A stretch of 64,000 nucleotides of DNA from Phoronis australis (taxonomy: Eukaryota; Phoronida; Phoronidae), in contig NMRA01000471.1 in NCBI GenBank assembly GCA_002633005.1, positions 39,522 through 103,521 of the forward strand, in the 5' to 3' direction. How positions within the stretch are numbered: position 1 is the first letter of the stretch; each line of letters starts with the position of its first letter. Below are positions 1 through 37,586 of this stretch, piece after piece. The notes under the pieces were generated by a model. The model ran no database searches, was not told where the DNA came from, and saw only the letters and a list, made by a program, of their open reading frames with translations. Position numbers and translations under genes: made by a program.

Positions 1-284
1 AACTTGCCTTGCGCTCTAGAGTCTTTCAATGGCGGTCGTGAAGAACAGTAAGGCCGTACCTGCATGAATGAAGTCAATTTTGAGATCCGAAATTTGTGAG
101 TATTTAACGCTGCAAGTAAGAGCAATTTCTCGATGATCTAAAAAATCTATTTTGGCGCGTAAAAATGGCGGGAAAATTTTGCGACCTGGCATTTACGAAT
201 GCGAGCTGGATTTTGAAAATGCGACCTGGGATTTTGGCTAGGTTGCAAAATGCGACCTGGCGATTTTAATAACGTCGAGCCCTG
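1..284. mobile_element. End of a hAT-like DNA transposon, cut by the window edge
   Basis: The block ends at 284 with GTCGAGCCCTG. Read on the other strand this gives CAGGGCTCGAC, a terminus typical of hAT elements. Just inside it the motif GCGACCTGG or a close variant recurs (about 180, 220 and 250), as subterminal transposase-binding repeats often do. The other terminus and the target duplication lie outside the window. Class assignment rests on the terminus alone. Confidence 0.5.
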
Positions 285-1465
285 TTAGGTGATTTGATAT
301 AACCGTGTTGACTGTGATGAGGTAGTTATTCATGCACAGATCATCCATATCTGTGTAGTAACATAGTTCATACTTAGTATTCTTTCTCACACCGATGGAA
401 GTTGAGTGCAGTGTGAGTGTCAGAATTAAGAGGTGATTACTGTGTTCATTGTGACATAATTGGATGATAGTCTTGTAATAGTGTCTGTATAAACAGTAAT
501 ATTCAGACTATAGGGGGTGCTAGACTGTAACATTTGACAATGGTCTCACTTAACTTACGGGCTGAGGACACTTAAGAGGCACAATTAGTATATTTTATGA
601 TAAATTGAACATGGAGGCATACAATACCTGTTTGTGTAATATTGATAATTCATAGAGTACTGCAGTTATCCTCTTATTTTGCACAAAAACAATCGCCTAA
701 ATTGTCATGTTACCATTTCTCAAACGAAAATAATGGAAAGTTTACCAAAAGTTGTTTTAAGGTATCTGCACAGTACAGACCATGCTACTGGTAGACTCAA
801 GTTTTCTTAATCCTCATTTGTATGAAAAATGATAAAATATAATTTCACTTGTTGCACGTATTGTGTGTTAAATAAATGAAATTACCGTAATAGAATTGAC
901 TGTTGTTGTTGTTGTTTTTGTTTTTGATGTTGTTGCTGATGATGTTTGTTACGGCAGTTATAATAGCGATGTGTATCTCTATTGCAGATGAAGTGCCTGC
1001 TACAGACCATGGTGCAACCTCTATGTACAGTGTGAGTAGTGATGATAAATATGGCTGCACTTGTCTTGTTCAAACATGGACACACTGTGTGTAATCTGAT
1101 GGTCAAGTAGTCAACAGTCATAGTTGTATTACCTGGATTTTTCTAAGATTTAGTGATCTCTTAATAGTGCTGCGCAGACGGAGAGTGATGGTCATGAGGA
1201 TTGCGCTTGTTAAGAACTTGCGTTCTAACACAAGTGCTCCTAATCTATTTCTTATTCTGCCAGTCTCCTATGACCTTCTTGTATGGGAGAGTCATATTTT
1301 ACCAAGTGATTTTATTACGCTGCTACATTAGAGTTTCGTGATACCTATAGAAATGTCCAAATTTGGCCAATTACTTGAGAACATCAGATCAGAGACGGAT
1401 GATTGATTCAAATGAAACTGTCGGATACTATACTTTGAAGTGGCAGTATCTTTGCACAGGAGGCA

Positions 1466-1612
1466 GTGTGGCCTAATGTGATGGTGCCTGCCTTCTTTAC
1501 TTGAGGTCGTTGGTTCCAGTCCCACTGGGCCACACCGCTAGACCCTTGGGTCAGGTTTCTAGCTCCTCATTTCGGTTCTAACTCTATATTAATAAAGCAT
1601 AAAAATGGTACC
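1466..1612 (+). repeat. tRNA-derived SINE-like element
   Basis: The 70-nt head (1466-1535) can close an 8-bp acceptor-type stem, GTGTGGCC with GGCCACAC, and carries a B-box-like GGTTCCAGTCC with a seven-base T-loop. A weak A box sits at about 1468-1485. A non-tRNA body and an AATAAAGCATAAAAATGG-like tail follow. The arms are imperfect and there is no mature CCA-ready end, so a SINE or tRNA pseudogene is more likely than a working tRNA. Confidence 0.45.
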
Positions 1613-2045
1613 AGACCTCCTATAGTTATTTATTATTATCTCGGCAGCTTTATGCGCAGTTGCCCAAAGCTCTGGTTGAGATTGTTTTGTAAGCGATTCA
1701 AAAAGGTAACCTACTTTTGCATGTGGGGCATTCAGAAACTTTTACTTTCAAGATTTTTACAAAAGAAGTCAAAAGTTGCGTAAAATGAAAGGATAATTTA
1801 GAAAAATGTTATTAGATTTTTGAGATTTCATCGTGAACATTTCCATTGGAATGAAATTAGTTCATGATGAGTGGATGAATTTGCTTTAATTTGTTTTCTG
1901 TTAAATTTGAATAGAAAGGTACGTGTCATGTGATCTAATTTTGAGAGTTTTATATAATTTCAAATTCCTACATGGCTCTGTACTTTCAGATAATATTTAT
2001 GTTTTAAAAATTCTATAATTGTATAAATATTAGGCTAAGTGCACA

Positions 2046-2211
2046 GATGTGATGTGTAATACATTTGTAAATTGTATTACATTTGTGATGTGTAATACAT
2101 TTGTAAATTGTATTACATTTGTGATGTGTAATACATTTGTAAATTGTATTACATTTGTGATGTGTAATACATTTGTGATGTGTAATACATTTGTGATGTG
2201 TAATACATTTG
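2046..2211. repeat. Palindromic minisatellite (18/36 bp)
   Basis: A 36-bp unit containing GTAATACATTTGTAAATTG followed by TATTAC occurs about three times. It is followed by an 18-bp half-unit, GATGTGTAATACATTTGT, about four times. Each long unit holds GTAATAC and GTATTAC as an inverted pair, so the array is a string of potential small hairpins. Short open frames across it are by-products of a unit divisible by three. Confidence 0.9.
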
Positions 2212-3115
2212 TTGACGGCACATTGCAGAGAACACATGTCAATCAAGGCTAAAAAACACAAGTGTAGTTCTTATCTGTGGTTGATGAGAAGTTGTTGCGT
2301 TTTCATTGAAAGAACCAAACCACAGAGATATATTGACTGTTCACATCTGATTAAAGGGACAATGCTGTATTCCATCAAACTAATGTTTGATTTAGGCCAC
2401 TGTCCATTATGAAAGCAGTCTTGTCCCATGTCTAACATAGATTGAGAGGAACTGACATGTTGTGATTACTTCAGACCACACCCATTAAGTTGTTTGTCAT
2501 GGTGGGGCAGGTCTAGTTTCAATGGACAAGGCAGTATGTCTATTGGGAATTACTACCTATTTCAATTCAAATGAAGGATGAAACGGGATGACATTGGGAT
2601 GATGCTGCTTTGGAAATTATGCATGCTAAGAAAGTAGTTGTTCCTGCAATGTGGTTATACTCACCTTAATTGTATCACATGTTGTATATTGAGTCTTCGT
2701 GTTGTATTAAATATGATAAAATAGACCCTTGGTGTGTGATTCTTTAGTTGTATGTCATTTTAGTCTCATGTCATAGCCTTTCACCAGATGAGCAGCTGGC
2801 GATTTTGTCCTACTTGCAGTGGTATCTTAGTACTAACCTGTTGCTACACAGTGGAAATTTGCTGAGGTTTGTAAGACCTAATGCTGGTTTTCTACATGCA
2901 GAGCTGTAGAACTTGGGCAAGGTTTTGCAACTAGTTGCCAGTTTTTGCCCCACTTTTCTGAGGAATTTTATTTATTCACTGCCCTTGCATAAAAGTGTAT
3001 TTGTGTGGAATGATGAGTGGTTTTGCTAATTGATTTTAAGTATCTGGTACGAGTGTAGATCAGAATCAAAGTGTTTGTTTTGTTTGGCGTAGTTACGATT
3101 TGTTTGTTCTTCCAG

Positions 3116-18787
<15,672 letters not shown>

Positions 18788-21227
18788 GTACAACCAGACT
18801 GGTTTAGTATTTGGATTTGAATTAATTTAAATATGTTGATGGAGGTAGCCTTGCCAAATCTCGCCTCTTAAGGGGAGATAATGAAAGTAAGTAGACAGGT
18901 ACAAGGTAGGATTATGCACATTCTACTGAGGTTTATTATCAAATGGGTTCTTGTCAGTTCAAATGGTTCTTGGGGCGGTTGATGTTTTTGTAATTACTAA
19001 TCATTTATTTTTATATGGCGTAAAATCTTCACTTGTTTCCAAATCGAGTTACAGTTAAAGCAGACATAAACGTAGGAATAGATTTAGAGTTAGAGCTATG
19101 AATTACCATTGGAAGACGGGTACATTTTATGTGACCAAGACGTCTTATGGTATGGCAATTGTACAGTCTGGTGTGGACCAAAATAGATGTAGTAAATTGG
19201 ATAAGTACTGTGGTACGTCAGAACGTAGTTGCCATGGAAACACAGATTGTTGTGTACGTAGTGTGACATGTGTAATGCAAAATTAAATCTATCCTCATCC
19301 ATTTATAGTCTTACTCGTGTCTCAGGTTATATGTACTCTGTGCAATATTGCTCTGTCAGATCTGTATTACAATGTTCTTGTCAACTTTATGCTTGTGCAA
19401 ATTTCTCAAGTCACTGACTTTTGTATTTGGCCCTGCTCCTGGTAGATTCTCATTAGCAAATTAAACAACACAACATAAAAATTTGTCTTTTTTCATTGGT
19501 AGCTAACGTGTCTAAGAATTGCCCCAGTCAAACAGTGATGGTGAATAATGAATGTTTTTGTTCTCAATGTGCTGAATAGTTGGTGTTCAGTATAATTTAT
19601 GATAATTTATGTGTTGTCTTCTTACATTTTGATCATGTTGTAATTTAAAATCAAAAGTTGATACTATTTAGATATGTATACATCTATGACTCTGAAATTA
19701 CTTTAACAAGTGACTGAATGGCATATTTAATGTCTGCAATTCGGGGTATTTCATCTGCGTCAAAACTAACTCAATTACAATTGCTAATGTTGTATTTCAA
19801 ATGTAATGTGGTGCACTTGCAATCATCCGGTGACATAATAGATAACTTGGGGTGATTTGTAAGCAATATGACAGATGGCAGCACTTGTCGTTTTAGCTCT
19901 CCAGAAGTGAAAGCACACGTCCACTGCAGCATACTTTAATTTTGGTGTCAGTATGACTTGGAAGCAACCACCATACAAATATAATAGATTGAAAATGTTA
20001 ACCAAAATACATGGAAGTTACGCAAAGATTTGCAGATTTATTATGTAAAAGATTCTCAAAGCCCATGCCATTCAATCACGCCGAAGTAAATCTGACCAGT
20101 CAACACACTGATTATTAATCATATTACACTTGTACAAGTTATCTGCTCTGTCTGTTACGACCCAACAACCATCCCACAATGCATTTGATGAACGACAGCA
20201 GCGCAGTAAATGAAATCCCCTGAGTTGGAGAGCTGTGAAGTTTGTATTTTCAAGAAACACTTAATTCTCATCATGTTGGTCTGCATTAGGAGATGGTTTC
20301 GACTATCAACGTTTATTGGTCTATGACATTTCACAGCTGCTAAGAGAAAGTAATATAATTCTCCGACATGTATGATTCATAACAACATACTTATGGTTTC
20401 ATTTTGAAACCACTTAAATATACAACAAACCCTCCAGGGACTATTCTAAAGCATCAGTTATTAACTGGCATACAACACTTTTGACTTGAGAAAATATAAT
20501 GTTATAACTGACAATGTTATAATTGACAATGTTATATCTGACAAAACGTCGTAAACTAGTCTGCACTGTTTTTATTATTGATCAGAAAGGTATTTTAACT
20601 AAGATTGGACTATGTTATGGTATGCTAAGTCATGTAAAGTGGTGTACAGCCAGTTTCTGCTCAAGTGCCAGAGAGAGACTGTCACTAGGTGGCATTAGAT
20701 AATGAAGAGAGGCCCTTTCTTCATAATGGAGCGCCACCTACCAATGATAGGCAACAGTCAGGTGTTCACCAGCAGTCTGGTTGCACTTTTCATGTAGCGC
20801 AACCTAGTGAATTTTGAGGTCCTTGTTATCTCGTTTCTGTGGATTGTTGATTTTTCATACAGGTTGCGAATGGTTGAGTTTGGTGCTAATTATTCTGGGC
20901 TTCTCCACACCACTTCCTATTTGTTGTTAAAAGTCGCTTGTTTTGATGTTGTCTTCTTGTTACACGCTACCAGTCCAATACAGTAACTGGTTAATCAATG
21001 TCTTGTGCAATCCATCAAGTTTTATGTTAAGGCATGATTAAATTTATCAAGGGATTCTGTTTCACCTTTTTACATGTCTTGGGATTGTCACTCGTATTAT
21101 TTTGCACGTTATGAAGTCATTTTGCCAAGAAAAATCAGTTTTCCAGAAGTCGAACTTATTTACAATGCCATGAGATTGTTCTTCACTGTTGGTTGTAACC
21201 TAATCAAATTGTTTACTGAGACTGGGA

Positions 21228-21452
21228 TGTTATACAACCGAGTACTGAGTATGTTATAAACCGAGTACTGAGTATGTTGTACAACCGAGTACTGAGTATG
21301 TTATACAACCGAGTACTGAGTATGTTATACAACCGAGTACTGAGTATGTTATACAATCGAGTACTGAGTATGTTATACAACCGAGTACTGAGTATGTTAT
21401 ACAACCGAGTACTGAGTATGTTATACAACCGAGTACTGAGTATGTTATAAAC
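21228..21452. repeat. Minisatellite, 24-bp unit
   Basis: TGTTATACAACCGAGTACTG plus AGTA is repeated about nine times with few changes. The unit length keeps several frames open, which explains a repetitive 71-codon minus-strand frame that is not a gene. Confidence 0.95.
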
Positions 21453-22068
21453 CAGATGTGTTGTTATACATGGACTTCACAGCTGTGAACACAATATGAA
21501 GCTGATGGTGGACCATTCATAAGAATCTCGTTACAAACATGTTACTGAAAATTGCTGGACCCTGAGTTCAGATGAATTTTTCAGTTTTTGACAGTTAATG
21601 CAACGCAAGTTAAATGTGTATTTTGAGGCAATTTTACAAACTCAGTGACAGAATGTTAAATTATAGGGGATTCTTCGCCATTGTTTAGCTGTCAAATATT
21701 CAAATTTTAACTCAATTGCTTGGAGGTTTGAAAACGTCACCACACTTCCCCTTCCGACTTGTTGCTGAATAAGCGGACAACTCTAGTCGTAGTCAATGTG
21801 TACATGCGCCATTTTTGAATTTGCAATTTTAGGGTTGGCCGATCTCAAATTCTGGGGTGTTTTCTGGAGTTTCTGATGGTTTTGATATTTTTTGGTAGGC
21901 CTAATGGAAAGGTAATTGATTCATGGTAAGGAATATCAGGAGACCATTTTAATGAGCTTAAGTGGCTTCATTTGTTTTTTGTCGGCTAAATACTGAGGAA
22001 GTGCGGTGTTTATGCTGTTAATATTGTTGTGAGCTATTTATTATAATTGTATTTTTGACGTGAATATG

Positions 22069-22074
22069 AATAAA
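22069..22074 (+). terminator. Possible polyadenylation signal (AATAAA)
   Basis: AATAAA followed by a T/G-rich stretch, about 3.3 kb after the MYT1-like stop codon. It could end a long 3' UTR, but transcript data would be needed to confirm it. Confidence 0.2.
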
Positions 22075-22475
22075 TGTTTGCATAGTTCACTGTATACATT
22101 TATTGAGTCCAGTATACATGCACAATCAAGACCAGAATTAATGACTGCTATGGCAGTAGTTAAATTTCTATAATATATTGTCTTATCTAAATATTATCCA
22201 GATATATTTCTACAATATATTGTCTTATCTAAATATTATCCGGATATATTTCAAGTACGTGCCCAGCTCTCACTGCTTTTCAATCCTGTTTTCCTGCACT
22301 CTTCAGTCAACTAAATGACTCAACAACTGAAAAGTTGACTAACAACTGGCACAAGTAGACTAACCACTGACACAGACTAACCACTGACATTTGTTGAGTA
22401 ACGCTACTTTTATTCTTTTAAAGCCTGCAGCGCCATCTTTGTAAACCATTGCCTATGAAGTCGTTTTGGTTTTTT

Positions 22476-23600
22476 ATGCGCCCACATATTTATATGTGGA
22501 CGCATTATGCCGTCATCTCTTTCCTTTGTCTGTCCGGGCGGCGTCATTCCGCCGTCCGCTGCTCTATCTCCAAAACCGGTTGACGCATGTTCATGAAATT
22601 TTGCAAGTGTTCCTTTCATGGCTGGGACGGCATGAGCGAAGTTTCAGACGGATCCAGCTACCAGTGTGCCCCCTAGTGGCAATTTTTATTAGAGGGGTGG
22701 ACGCTAAAAATCAGACTCGAAAACAGTAAAAATGTTCACTAGGTGGCGCAAACTACATTGAATCCATCCGAAAACAGGAGAATTCCGTCGTCTCACTAAC
22801 AGATGCCTATAACCCAAATTTTGTGAAAATATGTCGAGGACCTTTGAAGATACAGAGGTAAACGTAAAAACCGCTCCTAGCATGATTGTGAAAATTGGCA
22901 TGTATGTTCTTACTATGAAAAGGACAGTTGACGCTGATTTTCCGCCGACTTTGGCTACTGTGGCGCCTCCTAATGACAGTTTTGTTTATTTTCGCCTATG
23001 GCTATATCTCCTACACCGTTTGCAAGATCTTCATGAAATTTAGAAAGTGCATTTACGTGATGATAACAACGAATGACGACTTTCGGACAGATCTGACTAC
23101 TGGTGTGCCACTCAGTGGCAATTTTATTTTTTACATTTACCTCTGTATCTTCAAGAGTCTTCAACGTATTTAGATAAAATTTGGTGTACAGGCTTCTGTT
23201 AGTGAGGTGACGGTATCTTTCCATTTTCTGATGGATTAGACCTAGTTTGTGCCATGATGACATCAACTACTGTGGCACCCCCTGGTGGTAGTTTTGTTTT
23301 GTGCCCATAGCTGTATCTCCTAAACCCACTGCAGGATCTTTATTAAATTTAATTAGTACGTGTATTTATATGAAGCAAACAACACACTATGACGACTTTC
23401 AGGTGGATCCAATGAACAGTGTGTCCCTTCGTGGCAATTTCATTTTATTCTCTTTTCCTTTGTTTCTCTGAGGTTCCATGACGGATTTCGATGGAATTTG
23501 GTGTATAGCTTTCTATTAAAGAAGCAATTACATGTTCCCATTTTCGGATGGATTGTAGGTTTGTTTTTGCGCCATTTAGTGGCCATTTTTATGACACAAA
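22476..23600 (+). repeat. Dispersed repeat, copy 1, with internal degenerate tandem structure
   Basis: It starts near TATGCGCCCACATATTTATA and contains successive degenerate units, each with a TATCTCCNAAACCG box, a TTCATGAAATTT box and a C(C/A)CCTAGTGGCAATTTT-type box. The same order occurs at 62879-63800. No intact transposase or reverse transcriptase frame is visible. It is inserted between MYT1 and PCMTD here and in an L3MBTL intron there. Confidence 0.8.
22666..22679 (-). promoter_or_regulatory. CTCF-consensus match inside the dispersed repeat
   Basis: The minus strand reads CCACTAGGGGGCAC, all 14 positions agreeing with CCASYAGRKGGCRS. The equivalent spot in copy 2 (63064-63077) has the identical 14-mer. 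Confidence 0.4.
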
Positions 23601-25586
23601 TAAACAACCCTAAAAGCACACCATTTGCGATGCATTCATGGGCGCATTTCAACGCTCCGCGTTGCTCTAACAATAGGATGAGTTAGTATTCCAAATGACG
23701 TGATCAAACCATCAACCGAATGGAGTAGACAGATTGCTCCAATGGCAAGATTCACTGTGGCTACCTTGATTTAATACTTGACAGAAGCTTGCGATTTCAG
23801 CTTGACCTAACTAGCCCTGGGTGAGACTTTAAAACAACAGGGGAGACGAACCTTTTACTTAAGGTTATGGGTAACATTGGCACGTCTGCATTGAGTCAAA
23901 CAATTACAAAACTACATTACTGAACTCGGCTAAATTTTCTGTAAGTAGAAGCTGTGTAGAAGTTTGACTCCATACCAATCTGTTCTTGTGCCACGTGACC
24001 ACGTCTTTTTAGATAAAGTTGTTACAAACCTGCCTTCCATCGCAAAAACAACTTTTGATTTCCATCACTTCCATTATAAAATTGGTGTCAAATTGAAGGC
24101 CATTTCAGGATTTTGAACTAACTAATGGTTCAGTATTGCAAGAGACTACAGCTCTACAGCGTGTCATTTTGTTGGCCTAACACAGTCTCAAGGAATAACG
24201 TTCGTTCTTTGTAAACTCAGAAAGCATACGTGACCTACATGAAAACTTCTTGGATGGACTTTTTTAAAAGTGGTTATAAAAAGACAGTTACATTTTGATA
24301 ACATAACCAAAATAATCAAGATGAACTTTCAAAAACACTGTTACAGCTTTCTAAATTATTATTACGTTTCTCATAACTTCCCATTTTGACAGCACTTCAT
24401 GCAATCTACCATGGTACAATGTTCCAGACTCAGCTAAACTAGACTTTATCTAAGTTTGCAATTAAAACAGAACCAACAGCTGCTATTAAAGCAGTTATTA
24501 AAATCAGTAATTAAATGTACTTCTCATGAATGTTCCTCTATGTTTGCAAGACTAGGAGGCGTCGCATTTTATATTACATTGATCATAACCGTGCTTTTTG
24601 CATTACTTAAATAGCAATTACTTTGCAAATGGACAGTAGACCATTCCCTTGCTTACTTTAATACCTTCAGACAGACGTGTTTTCTACAAGCTGAAAATCT
24701 CCAAATTCACAAGCCTAGATGGTGGCTCTCTTCTTCAAGCTTGACCTTAAACTGTGTTATAAAGCCATTTTTGGTCAAAGAAACTAATATTTGATTGAGA
24801 CCATGTACCTTTACAAAACTGGTCACAACTTGCTTTCTTTCTCAGGTAAAGATGGAGATGAACTAGTTATTTAAATATTGCTCATAACCAGTTCATCAAG
24901 TTGTCACACAGGCTCACTCTCTTGTCCAAACACTGTACCAAGATAAAAAGTACCGTCAGATTTTACAAGCCCGCAAGTTACATCTCGTGTGAGTACGAAA
25001 CAAGTTGAATTAATTCAGTCTTAAAACTGTAACATGTCTAAACCAAGCAGGGTTTCTTTGACAGAGGGAGAGTACGTTTAATAACAACTCTAGGTTGGAA
25101 ATTCCCGACTCGTACATCAAAATCTAAAACCAAAACTAAAGCAAAATAAAAACTGCTGTTTAACTAAACTCAAACCAAAAGGAATAACAGAAACTAAAAA
25201 GTAACAAAACAAACTAATTTAACTGTGACTAAGTGAAATTTTTATCAAATGTTTCATGGAAGTTGCCTAGCACGAGTCATTTTAATGATAGAGGAATTTT
25301 GTTTAATGCCTTGCTGAGAAATTAACGGACAATTATAAAAGTCCACTCCTTAAGTTTGTTTTTGCTGAGGATAATTAATTGACATAACACAAATTCTCTT
25401 TTGTGATATTGCCGGCTACTAAACCGATATACATTCGCTCAGGGTTCCCTTTGCTCATCGGTCTACTCATACACATATACGCCTCAAAAAGAAAAACAAA
25501 AAAAAAAAACATAAAGCATAACATGAACGTAATCAGCACAAATATGTTCCATCATAAAACACGCACAAGCAATAGTTCAAGCATTC

Positions 25587-35156
<9,570 letters not shown>

Positions 35157-37484
35157 TTAGACCAAAAAGCACAGTTTATTTTGTCTGGTTTGTCAAACTC
35201 ATTTTGAAATCTAACTCACAGACTCCAACAACAAAATCCGCCTCCATCAATTTTGGTCAAGGTCTGGTCACTCTGGTGTTTCTTTTTGAAAAGCTATATG
35301 AAGGGAGTTCCATGAGTTGCCAAGCAAGGATTACAAAAACGAACCCACATTCCTTTTGCCTGTTGGTTTTGTTTTTTGAAAAAGGGGGCAACTACAAAAA
35401 ATACCAGACCATTCACCCCATTTTCAAAACACAAACCAGAAACAACTTTGCTTCTTTGGCCTTATGGCTAAGTCTCACCAATTTCGTACAAACATATTGT
35501 CCTAATGGTCCTCTTATCATGTGAACTTACACAGTGTTTCAAAATACTGTCCGCTGGTAGCTACAGTACAAAACTTGAATATAGAAAAGCATTAATCTGG
35601 TGTTGTTCATCTTTTATCAAAAATAGGAAAATTAAATTTGTCACACTAAAGGTGTTTATAGGGATTATGTTCCCTTTTTGTTTTTTTCTATTTTTAGCAT
35701 TGTCATGTGGAGAATTTCTGGCTTACACTGGTCATTACTCAGATTCCCAAAGCCCCAGACAACTTTTATGATGCCTATGCAGCACGCCATTTGTATTGAT
35801 GTAGATCTGAGCTAATGAAGTGGAAAGTAATAGCTAGCACTACTTTCTAAACAATGGTGGTTGTTATTACACCCTAATTGTTTTTCTCTGGCATTTGCAC
35901 AGAGTTAAAGCCTGCAATGTGGAGGGCAGTTTTAACTTGGTACATTTTAAATATTACAAAATGACTAAAAAGTTTAATTTGCGTTCATCTTGACAAAGGA
36001 ACGTTTGTTTTAAATATGTTTCATACCTGTTTTCATTACTTTATTTTTAATACTCCCGTCTACTTGTTTTTTTTTCTTACCGGTTAGGGTTGCTATCTTT
36101 TTATTTTGTTTTTAAACGAAGTATCAAAACAACTTAGAGGTCAGTTAAATGTGAACCCATCCCTGAATTTTCCAGATTACAGCTACACCAAACATGTCAC
36201 AGCAAACAAAACTACATGTGTCAATAGTTTAAGTTCAATCTCAAATCATTATATACAAAAGTGCAAATATGGTGATAGTCCTCTTTGGTCGAGTTCTCAG
36301 TTCTAATTGTTACTACATTCCAACTCTTTTCCGTTCTTACTTTTCATGTCTACTCATGCTGTTAGTTGTTCAGTTTAGCCTTTATTAGATTTTTTATTAA
36401 ATCTTAATTTCTGTCACTCTACTCAGGGTTCTATATTCAACATGTCTCCAGTAATTTTTTCCTGATGCAGCCATCTTGCTGATCAATAAGTCTTTGTCTC
36501 TATTTTTGCGTCATAATACTAATAACATTTTTCGACCACTTGTTTCTTGTTTTACTCTAAAACAACTTGGATAAAACAGATTCCTGTCAATCAAATGTCA
36601 CATGTCAATCATATTGAGTGTCACAAATTGGTGAGATGTCACCATTACCACTAATTTAAGGAGCTGCCATCAAATTACTCTTGTGATATTTTGAAACCAC
36701 CAAAATTTTCTACGCAAATGATGCAAAATTGCTTTTCATGACAAACTATGAGTTTGATACAAATTCTCTCAACCATTTGGCAAAAGCCACTGTGATTATC
36801 TGACTGATGGCCCACTCAGACCAATATTAGTTTTCATTATGTGGGTCAACAGTATTATATAGAACAACACAAGGATCTGTGAACTCTTTTCAACCCTGCC
36901 ACTGCTGTATCACATGGTGCTGAATACACACAGCTATTTATGTAATTCTTTATGTGACCTAGGGTAGGACTGCTGAAAATGGGCACCTGCATTGACAGAC
37001 AGGGGACTTGTGTTGACAAATATTAAGGAGGAAGCCTGTACTGCCAAAATGGGGGAGGGGCAAATAGGAGGCCTGCACTACCAAATAGGGTGCCTAGAAA
37101 ATTGGGGACCTCCATTGCCAAATGGGGGAGCCTCTGGTTGCTAAACTGCAAACAGGAGAGCTGTGGGGTGAGGGGGCTACATATTATACCAGAAAAATTC
37201 TTTAGTTTCCTTTTGCACACATTTCTATGTGAATCTGTGCATTTTCACTCGAGCCACCCCACAAAAGCAGTGGCATGTCATGAAAAGCCGGCCAATCCCT
37301 CATGTGCCCAAGGCTGATCTCTTGTTACAGTGTTTTGAAGGCTTGAATTCTAATAAGCACGATGTTAGCTGTTCATAAACAATGGCAATATTAAACAACT
37401 CATGCCTAGCTCACAAAAGCTTTAAAATTAAATTTTGAGAAAATATCCTCCATGGTGATTGAAAAAAGGTTTTTCGTGGTCTCG

Positions 37485-37586
37485 ATGAAGGTATGTTTAT
37501 AAGTAAAATCAACTTACTCAGAGAAAGGAGAACTCTTAAATCTCCGGTCTCTGAGTAAGTTGATTTTACTTATAAACATCCTTCAT
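37485..37586. ncRNA. Long near-perfect hairpin (possible hairpin RNA or foldback element)
   Basis: Arms 37485-37524 and 37548-37586 are complementary over 39 bp with a single bulged base. Inside the 23-nt loop, GGAGA and TCTCC extend the stem further. The fold could yield a hairpin RNA about 102 nt long. It is not a known microRNA to my recollection and could equally be a tiny foldback transposon. No target duplication was seen. Confidence 0.5.

Larger units (their letters stand above)
285..3115. other. Upstream region of the MYT1-like gene, no coding exon seen
   Basis: No convincing coding exon occurs before the ATG at 3128. Because that exon is preceded by a good splice acceptor, one or more untranslated 5' exons and the promoter must lie here or further upstream. 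The stretch holds a short TTG microsatellite near 900, a tRNA-like SINE (1466-1612) and a palindromic minisatellite (2046-2211). I could not place a promoter. Confidence 0.5.
18788..25586. other. Intergenic/3' UTR region between the convergent MYT1-like and PCMTD-like genes
   Basis: No coding exon recognised. It contains the 3' ends of both flanking genes, the 24-bp minisatellite (21228-21452), a duplicated 44-bp AT-rich block (about 22166-22250) and a dispersed repeat (22476-23600). The first AATAAA downstream of the MYT1 stop that I saw is at 22069, implying either a long 3' UTR or use of a variant signal such as ATTAAA near 19281. Confidence 0.6.

Noticed and set aside
20680-20815. Imperfect inverted repeat with GGTGGC/GCCACC arms and CTCF-like boxes
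   Set aside because: Arm identity is patchy and the motifs carry two or more mismatches.
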